From an uncultured Lachnospiraceae bacterium (GTDB lineage Bacteria; Bacillota; Clostridia; Lachnospirales; Lachnospiraceae), in the NCBI GenBank assembly GCA_934371475.1, contig CAKRNX010000161.1:1-5070 (forward strand): a stretch of DNA of 5,070 nt. Direction: 5' to 3'. Position 1 is the stretch's first letter; each line of letters starts with the position of its first letter. The position numbers and the translations under genes are program-made. Positions 1 through 3,485 of the stretch are shown piece after piece. The notes beneath the pieces were generated by a model, which was given only the letters and a program-made list of their open reading frames with translations, was not told the origin of the DNA and searched no databases.

Positions 1-64
1 GCAGAGAAGAAGCCTGCTCGCGCGCGGAACAAAAGCTGTGCTGTCAAAGTTGTGGTCTGTGGGA

Positions 65-77
65 TGTGCGAAGCACA
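65..77. repeat. Short hairpin, TGTGC/GCACA
   Basis: Perfect 5-base-pair inverted repeat with a GAA triloop, followed by CTTTTGTTCTTT. The trailing T-rich stretch makes it a possible weak intrinsic terminator for a gene ending upstream, but the stem is short and the T run is interrupted. Confidence 0.4.
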
Positions 78-86
78 CTTTTGTTC

Positions 87-113
87 TTTCACAGGAAAGT
101 GCGTCCTGTGAAA
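87..113. repeat. Perfect 10-bp dyad upstream of spoIIAA
   Basis: TTTCACAGGA at 87-96 is the exact reverse complement of TCCTGTGAAA at 104-113, with a 7-base spacer. Neither strand has a T run after it, so it is not a canonical terminator. The perfect symmetry is compatible with a protein operator or an RNA hairpin. No known regulator site, including the Spo0A box, is recognised in it. Confidence 0.6.
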
Positions 114-146
114 TATAAAGCCTCCGGCGTGATGCGCAGCTCGCAG

Positions 147-168
147 CAAGAATGCCGGGACATTCTTG
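147..168. repeat. Perfect 8-bp dyad upstream of spoIIAA
   Basis: CAAGAATG at 147-154 and CATTCTTG at 161-168 are exact reverse complements around a 6-base spacer (CCGGGA). It ends 45 bases before the spoIIAA start codon. There is no T run after it on either strand, so an operator or leader hairpin is more likely than a terminator. Confidence 0.55.
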
Positions 169-185
169 AAAGCATAAATAAAAGA

Positions 186-198
186 TGCACAGAGTGCA
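186..198 (+). repeat. Short hairpin directly before the spoIIAA ribosome site
   Basis: TGCAC and GTGCA form a perfect 5-base-pair stem with an AGA triloop. It ends two bases before the AAGGGGAG ribosome binding site (201-208). A hairpin this close could affect ribosome access to spoIIAA; this is inference from position only. Confidence 0.4.
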
Positions 199-213
199 GA
201 AAGGGGAGTTTTT

Positions 214-591
214 ATGACACAGGAATTTCAGGTAACAGGGACAAACCTGACGATTCATCTTCCGGAAGAGGTGGATCACCATAATGCAGAGGCAATGAAA
301 GAGACAGCAGATAAAATTCTGATGGAGCAGAATATCCGATGTATTGTGTTTGATTTTGGCCGCACTAATTTTATGGACAGTTCCGGGATCGGGATGATTA
401 TGGGAAGGTATAAAAATATACGTTTTATGGGCGGCGGTGTGATTGCCGTGAGGGTGAATGAAAGAATGCGCCGGATCCTGACTATGTCAGGAATCTACAA
501 AATGATGGATATTTATGAGGAACTGCCGTCTCAGGCCAGCTGCCGCCGTCTGGGACTGGATTTTGCCTGTGATGAGGAGGGGAGATCATGA
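214..591 (+). CDS. spoIIAA: SpoIIAA, anti-sigma-F factor antagonist
   Basis: A 125-residue STAS-domain protein. Unphosphorylated, it binds SpoIIAB and releases sigma-F in the forespore; SpoIIAB phosphorylates and inactivates it. Seen in the sequence: the DHHNAE segment at residues 21-26 and the signature FMDSSGIGMIMGRYK at 53-67, closely matching the Bacillus protein. By alignment from memory, Ser56 corresponds to the phosphorylated Ser58 of B. subtilis. The length is near the family norm of about 117, with a slightly longer acidic tail. The start is set by AAGGGGAG at 201-208, five bases before the ATG. Its stop overlaps the next start as ATGA, giving translational coupling to spoIIAB, which suits a stoichiometric partner switch. 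No key residue is missing. Confidence 0.97.
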   Translation: MTQEFQVTGTNLTIHLPEEVDHHNAEAMKETADKILMEQNIRCIVFDFGRTNFMDSSGIGMIMGRYKNIRFMGGGVIAVRVNERMRRILTMSGIYKMMDIYEELPSQASCRRLGLDFACDEEGRS

Positions 592-1019
592 AAACAGATA
601 ATGAGATGAAACTGGAATTTGACAGCCGCTCATGCAATGAAGGATTTGCAAGAGTGGCGGTGGCTGCTTTTTTGACGCAGCTGAACCCGACTCTGGAGGA
701 GGTGGCAGATGTAAAGACCGCTCTGTCAGAGGCAGTGACAAATGCAATCATTCACGGATACGGGGGAAAAGTGGAAAAGATTACGATCCGGGGCCGCATC
801 AGCGGCAGGACCATTGAACTGGAAGTGATCGATGCGGGAGTTGGGATACCGGATGTGAAACAGGCGATGGAGCCTTTGTTTACCACTAGGGAGGACTGTG
901 AGAGAGCGGGGATGGGATTTTCTTTTATGGCAGCGTTTATGGATACGCTGGAAGTGGATTCCGCTCCTGGTCAGGGAACAAGGGTGAAAATGACAAAACA
1001 GATCGGGAGGTTGGCATAA
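588..1019 (+). CDS. spoIIAB: SpoIIAB, anti-sigma-F factor and SpoIIAA kinase
   Basis: A 143-residue GHKL-family serine kinase. It binds sigma-F to keep it inactive and, with ATP, phosphorylates SpoIIAA. Visible motifs: the N-box ALSEAVTNAIIHGY (45-58) with the presumed catalytic base Glu48, the G1 box DAGVGI (82-87), the PLFTT lid region (96-100) and the G2 box GMGFSFM (108-114). Arg22 in the FAR motif matches the Arg20 of the B. subtilis protein, which contacts both sigma-F and SpoIIAA. Length fits the family (about 146). The ATG overlaps the spoIIAA stop (ATGA), with a strong GAGGAGGGGAG ribosome site at 574-584 inside the end of spoIIAA. The protein looks fully functional. Confidence 0.97.
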   Translation: MKTDNEMKLEFDSRSCNEGFARVAVAAFLTQLNPTLEEVADVKTALSEAVTNAIIHGYGGKVEKITIRGRISGRTIELEVIDAGVGIPDVKQAMEPLFTTREDCERAGMGFSFMAAFMDTLEVDSAPGQGTRVKMTKQIGRLA

Positions 1020-1025
1020 GGGCGA

Positions 1026-1739
1026 ATGGAGCGCACACTTGCATTGCTTGAACAGGTACACAGAGGAGATAAAGCTGCGAGAGAGATGCTGGTGGAGGAA
1101 AATATGGGGCTTGTATTTACTGTGGCCAGGCGGTTTGGCGGACGGGGCTGTGAGATGGAGGATCTGATACAGCTTGGCAGTATCGGGCTGATCAAAGCTG
1201 TTGACAAATTTGACAGCTCATATGAAGTGCGTTTCAGCACCTATGCAGTGCCGCTGATTGCGGGGGAAATCAGGCGTTTCCTCAGAGATGACGGAATGAT
1301 CAAAGTGAGCCGTTCGCTGAAGGAGACAGCGGCAGCTGTTTACGGTACAAGGGAGAAACTGGAACATAAAATGGGAAGAGAACCTACGGTAGAGGAGTTG
1401 GAGCAGACGCTGGGAATCCCGCGGGAAGAACTTATCCTGGCGATGGAGTCTGCAGCACAGGTTGAGTCCATCTACCGGCCGGTTTACCAGAAAGACGGCA
1501 ATCCGGTTTTGCTGATGGACCGGATAGAAGAAAAAGACCAGGCCAATGAACGGGTTCTGAATGGAATGCTGCTAAAGCAGCTGCTGTCTGAGCTGGAGGT
1601 ACAGGAGAGAACACTGATTGAGATGCGGTATTTTGAAGAATGCACACAAATGGAGACAGCCCGGAAACTCGGGATTTCACAGGTTCAGGTATCGCGCTTG
1701 GAAAAGAAGATACTGAAAAAAATGAGGGAAACCATGTAG
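1026..1739 (+). CDS. sigF: RNA polymerase sigma-F factor, early forespore
   Basis: A 237-residue sigma-70 family protein, the first forespore-specific sigma factor, held by SpoIIAB until SpoIIAA frees it. Region 2 is clear: DLIQLGSIGLIKAVDKFD (46-63, core binding), then VRFSTYAVPLIAGEIRRFLRDDG (68-90, -10 recognition). KVSRSLKE (93-100) opens region 3. Region 4.2 is the helix-turn-helix at about 207-230 (TQMETARKLGISQVQVSRLE), almost identical to Bacillus sigma-F. It is somewhat shorter than the 255-residue Bacillus protein, mainly at the N-terminus. An in-frame TAA (the spoIIAB stop, 1017-1019) lies just upstream, so this ATG is the earliest start. The nearest ribosome site, AAGGG at 1018-1022, overlaps that stop with only three bases of spacing, so translation probably depends on coupling to spoIIAB. 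Sigma-F and sigma-G are paralogues; the operon context decides for sigma-F. Confidence 0.96.
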   Translation: MERTLALLEQVHRGDKAAREMLVEENMGLVFTVARRFGGRGCEMEDLIQLGSIGLIKAVDKFDSSYEVRFSTYAVPLIAGEIRRFLRDDGMIKVSRSLKETAAAVYGTREKLEHKMGREPTVEELEQTLGIPREELILAMESAAQVESIYRPVYQKDGNPVLLMDRIEEKDQANERVLNGMLLKQLLSELEVQERTLIEMRYFEECTQMETARKLGISQVQVSRLEKKILKKMRETM

Positions 1740-1752
1740 AAACACACTCCCG

Positions 1753-1797
1753 GCAGTCTTACTGCATCTGTATGAGATATTTCGCCTGAGCATCTCA
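1753..1797 (+). terminator. Possible weak hairpin cluster after sigF
   Basis: Two small dyads follow the sigF stop: GCAGT/ACTGC around a CTT triloop (1753-1765), and TGAGAT/ATCTCA (1773-1778 with 1792-1797) around 13 bases. A T-rich stretch begins only at about 1809, more than 10 bases beyond the second stem. This is not a textbook intrinsic terminator, so read-through from the spoIIA operon into spoVA is possible. Confidence 0.3.
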
Positions 1798-1805
1798 CAT
1801 CTGAC

Positions 1806-1834
1806 GCATATTTTTCAGTTTTCTTTTCATACTA
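1806..1834 (+). promoter_or_regulatory. Sigma-G (forespore) promoter for the spoVA operon
   Basis: GCATA at 1806-1810, a 17-base spacer, then CATACTA at 1828-1834. Both elements and the spacing match the published sigma-G consensus (a GNATR-like -35 and a CATNNTA -10), with CATACTA being the consensus form. Transcription would start near 1841, about 100 bases before the first gene of the operon. B. subtilis spoVA is known to be sigma-G dependent, so site and context agree. Sigma-F prefers a different, G-rich -10, so sigma-G is the better call. Confidence 0.85.
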
Positions 1835-1845
1835 GAGTTTATAGC

Positions 1846-1893
1846 GTGATTGAAAGGCTATTTTCGCAATTTGCAAAAAGCTTTTTCAAACAC
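1846..1893 (+). repeat. Imperfect palindrome in the spoVA leader, short form
   Basis: The two halves fold back on each other. GTG (1846-1848) pairs with CAC (1891-1893), TTGAAA (1850-1855) with TTTCAA (1884-1889), GCT (1857-1859) with AGC (1879-1881), TTTT with AAAA (1861-1864, 1875-1878) and GC with GC at the apex. It begins about five bases after the predicted sigma-G start, so the spoVA mRNA would carry this hairpin at its 5' end. The right arm (1876-1893, AAAAGCTTTTTCAAACAC) equals 3353-3371 of the larger palindrome downstream except for one missing C. The left arm also resembles that element's left arm. It may be a shortened copy of the same repeat. Confidence 0.65.
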
Positions 1894-1939
1894 ATTTTGG
1901 AAGCAGCGAAATTTTTAAAAATAAAGAGGAGCGGAAGCA

Positions 1940-2098
1940 ATGAAAAAATTTTTCGGTATATGCGGACTGTGGGCGGTAATCCTGGTGCTGGCAGCCGCGA
2001 TTTTCTTTCTCTGGAAGATGCCGAAAGGCCACAAAATCAGGGAAGGGCAGACGCTGGTACAGCGGATGTGTCAGAGCGCAGGTGAATGCAGACTGTGA
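1940..2098 (+). CDS. Small single-pass membrane protein at the head of the spoVA operon
   Basis: A 52-residue reading frame that I do not recognise. It starts MKKFFGICGL, has one hydrophobic segment at about residues 4-25 and a basic, polar tail with WKMPKGHKIREGQ and cysteines at 44 and 50. This fits a membrane anchor or uncleaved signal peptide; there is no lipobox in the usual position. The ribosome site AGAGGAG at 1925-1931, eight bases before the ATG, is the best in this operon. The frame ends at TGA 2096-2098, overlapping spoVAA by 13 bases. With the sigma-G promoter upstream, it is probably made in the forespore and translated ahead of SpoVAA, whose own ribosome site is poor. A role beside the SpoVA proteins, or only as a leader peptide that couples translation, are both possible. 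Function is unknown. Confidence 0.72.
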   Translation: MKKFFGICGLWAVILVLAAAIFFLWKMPKGHKIREGQTLVQRMCQSAGECRL

Positions 2099-2736
2099 CG
2101 ACGATTTATCTGAAGCTGGACAAAAATATGAAGATTACAGGGAAGACGGTGCATTTGAATGAAATTGCACAGATTTTTTGCTCGGACAGGGCGGTTGAAG
2201 CGAGAGCCAAAATGCTGTGCTTTCCAACGACCGGGATCACAGGCTCTGGCAGATATGTATTTTCAGTAATGGATGTGATTGAGGTGCTTCAGAAAGAAAT
2301 TCCATCGGCGGAGGTGACAAGTCTTGGCGAGAGTGATTTTGTTCTGACGTTTGAGGAGCCGTCTGACGTACCTGTGCTATGTCAGTGGGGAAAGACTGCG
2401 ATTGTCTGCGCCATCACATTTTTCGGGGCGGCATTCTCTATTATGGCATTTAATAATGATGTGGGTGTTACGAAGCTGTTTGCACAGATATATGAACTGT
2501 TTACCGGTGAAACATCGAACGGGTTTACTGTGCTGGAGGCGTCCTACTCTGTGGGGCTTGGTGTGGGGATTCTGATCTATTTCAATCATTTTGGCAAAAA
2601 AAAGATGACAGCAGATCCCACACCGCTGGAGATAGAGATGCGTCTGTATGAGGATCAGATTAATGATACGTTGATTGAGGGGGACAGCCGTTCCGTGGCT
2701 CCGTGCAGGAAAAAGAAAAGAGGAGAGGCATGTTAG
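2086..2736 (+). CDS. spoVAA: Stage V sporulation protein AA (SpoVAA)
   Basis: A 216-residue protein (B. subtilis about 206). SpoVA proteins form the inner-membrane system that moves dipicolinic acid into the forespore and out at germination. Residues 1-100 form a soluble domain (IYLKLDKN near the start, VMDVIEVLQKEIPSAEVTSLGESDFVLTFEE at 61-91). Two membrane segments follow at about 103-122 and 147-167 (YSVGLGVGILIYFNHFGKK), linked by a loop with IYELFTGE. The tail PTPLEIEMRLYEDQ matches the Bacillus PSPLEVEM motif. The ATG was chosen because IYLKL aligns with the family N-terminus. The only upstream Shine-Dalgarno-like bases (AGGTGA) abut the ATG, so initiation is likely coupled to the overlapping 52-residue gene. 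It overlaps spoVAB by seven bases. Confidence 0.94.
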   Translation: MQTVTTIYLKLDKNMKITGKTVHLNEIAQIFCSDRAVEARAKMLCFPTTGITGSGRYVFSVMDVIEVLQKEIPSAEVTSLGESDFVLTFEEPSDVPVLCQWGKTAIVCAITFFGAAFSIMAFNNDVGVTKLFAQIYELFTGETSNGFTVLEASYSVGLGVGILIYFNHFGKKKMTADPTPLEIEMRLYEDQINDTLIEGDSRSVAPCRKKKRGEAC

Positions 2737-3164
2737 GGGCAGAACTTGGGAGACAAACAGCCGCAGCGATTGTCGGATTTTCATCCGGCTTTCTGGTGGC
2801 GGGCGGCGTGGTGGCTTTGATGGTGGGACTTGGGATCACAAGACGATTTGCCGGGATCACACACACGGCTGTCCACGCGAGACTTTATGAAACCATGATT
2901 GTTCTGGGCGGGATAGGAGGAAATCTGTTGACTGTCTATCAGCCGGTGCTGGGATGGGGGCGGATCTGTCCGGCAGCGGTTGGGCTGTTCAGCGGTATTT
3001 TTGTAGGCGGGTGGATCCTGGCGCTGGCGGAGCTGCTGAACGTGTTCCCGGTTTTTGCAAGACGACTCGGGATCGTAAAGGGAAAGAGTTGGGTCATGAT
3101 TGCGCTGGCTCTTGGGAAAACGGCAGGAAGTCTGCTGTTGTTTGCCATGCACTGGGGAAAATAA
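2730..3164 (+). CDS. spoVAB: Stage V sporulation protein AB (SpoVAB)
   Basis: A 144-residue integral membrane protein, near the usual 141. About four hydrophobic segments are visible: residues 10-36 (IVGFSSGFLVAGGVVALMVG), 54-75, 82-108 and 120-141. The signature stretch GLFSGIFVGGWILALAELLNVFPVFARRLGI closely resembles Bacillus SpoVAB, as do ETMIVLGGIGGN and ALGKTAGSL. It is part of the dipicolinic acid transport system with SpoVAA. I chose the ATG at 2730 over an upstream in-frame GTG at 2703 because GAGGAG at 2720-2725 precedes it and the family has no extra basic N-terminus. The ATGTTAG overlap with spoVAA gives coupling. SpoVAC, AD and AE, which follow in Bacillus, do not follow here. 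Confidence 0.94.
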   Translation: MLGAELGRQTAAAIVGFSSGFLVAGGVVALMVGLGITRRFAGITHTAVHARLYETMIVLGGIGGNLLTVYQPVLGWGRICPAAVGLFSGIFVGGWILALAELLNVFPVFARRLGIVKGKSWVMIALALGKTAGSLLLFAMHWGK

Positions 3165-3184
3165 ATGCGGTTGTTTATATGGAA

Positions 3185-3228
3185 CGTGTGACCAGCAAGA
3201 AATAAATCAACACGAGACTTTTTTATTT
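3185..3228 (+). terminator. Possible weak terminator after spoVAB
   Basis: CGTGT at 3185-3189 pairs with ACACG at 3210-3214 across a 20-base loop, followed by AGAC and then six T (3219-3224). An alternative AT-only stem pairs AAATAAA (3200-3206) with TTTATTT (3222-3228). The T run is good but the stems are short, so this is only a candidate end for the spoVA transcript. Confidence 0.35.
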
Positions 3229-3238
3229 AGGTGAAATC

Positions 3239-3247
3239 TGATATACT
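3239..3247 (+). promoter_or_regulatory. Possible extended -10 promoter (TGATATACT)
   Basis: TG, one base, then TATACT (3242-3247) fits a vegetative extended -10 element. No good -35 is seen at the expected distance; the region is mostly T. If used, transcription would begin near 3254 and the RelA-like gene would have a leader of about 230 bases containing the large palindrome. TATACTA is also one base from the sigma-G -10, but no matching -35 is present. Confidence 0.35.
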
Positions 3248-3381
3248 AAAACGTGTCTGAAAAATATTTCCGTGATCTGCAAGCCCCACTTTGCGGTATA
3301 TTTTGCCCTCATTCGGGCGAAATCTTCCACAAACCGTAACCTGCCGTTCACGAAAAGCCTTTTTCAAACACGGTCTAATAT
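3241..3381. repeat. Large imperfect palindrome between spoVAB and the RelA-like gene, long form
   Basis: A core of 121 bases (3252-3372) folds on itself. CGTGT (3252-3256) pairs with ACACG (3368-3372), TGAAAAA (3258-3264) with TTTTTCA (3360-3366), CGTGA (3271-3275) with TCACG (3348-3352), and GCCC (3305-3308) with GGGC (3315-3318) around a 6-base loop. About 40 of 57 positions pair by Watson-Crick rules. ATAT at 3241 and 3378 extends the symmetry to 141 bases. Its ends match the shorter palindrome at 1846-1893. It could be a miniature transposable element, another interspersed palindromic repeat, or a structured RNA. No transposase is present. I see no recognisable riboswitch or known RNA class. 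Confidence 0.75.
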
Positions 3382-3386
3382 GAATG

Positions 3387-3449
3387 TCAAAACTACCGGA
3401 TTCGGGACGACAGGGACGGTTGCAGTCACTTCCCCGTCTGATGTTTTGA
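3387..3449 (+). repeat. Nested dyad in the leader of the RelA-like gene
   Basis: TCAAAAC (3387-3393) and GTTTTGA (3443-3449) are perfect reverse complements. Inside them lie GACGG (3416-3420) with CCGTC (3434-3438), and a small CCG/CGG hairpin (3396-3405). Together they could make a branched RNA structure that ends 36 bases before the start codon. It has no T run at its end, so it is not an obvious terminator. Chance is possible for each short stem. Confidence 0.4.
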
Positions 3450-3485
3450 GAAGAGTTACGAGAATTAAAAAGAAGCAGCGGAGTG

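Larger units (their letters stand above)
1..213. other. Leader region upstream of spoIIAA, no supported gene
   Basis: No gene is supported here. All three forward frames are open from base 1 to at least position 108, so the tail of an upstream gene could end here, but none of the peptides looks like a recognisable protein. The most notable content is four short dyads (65-77, 87-113, 147-168, 186-198) listed separately. The spoIIA operon of Bacillus is driven by sigma-H. I looked for an AGGA-type -35 followed 11-12 bases later by a GAAT-type -10 and found no convincing match; the nearest pieces (AGGAAAG at 93, AAGAATG at 148) have wrong spacing or mismatches. The operon promoter may therefore lie here in a divergent form, or upstream of the window. 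Confidence 0.5.

Noticed and set aside
93..114. Possible sigma-H promoter (AGGAAAG ... GAAAT)
   Set aside because: The spacing is shorter than the usual 11-12 bases to the GAAT motif, and the bases belong to the perfect dyad at 87-113.
66..284. 72-residue forward frame at the window start
   Set aside because: It overlaps the start of spoIIAA in another frame, has no good ribosome site and no recognisable protein character.
482..1240. Minus-strand frames opposite spoIIAA, spoIIAB and sigF
   Set aside because: All are antisense shadows of strongly supported genes.
1846..2085. 79-residue forward frame starting at GTG 1846
   Set aside because: It begins inside the leader palindrome without a ribosome site and overlaps the better supported 52-residue gene in a different frame.
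3241..3381. CRISPR array or known riboswitch
   Set aside because: There is one palindrome, not regularly spaced direct repeats, and no conserved riboswitch core that I recognise.
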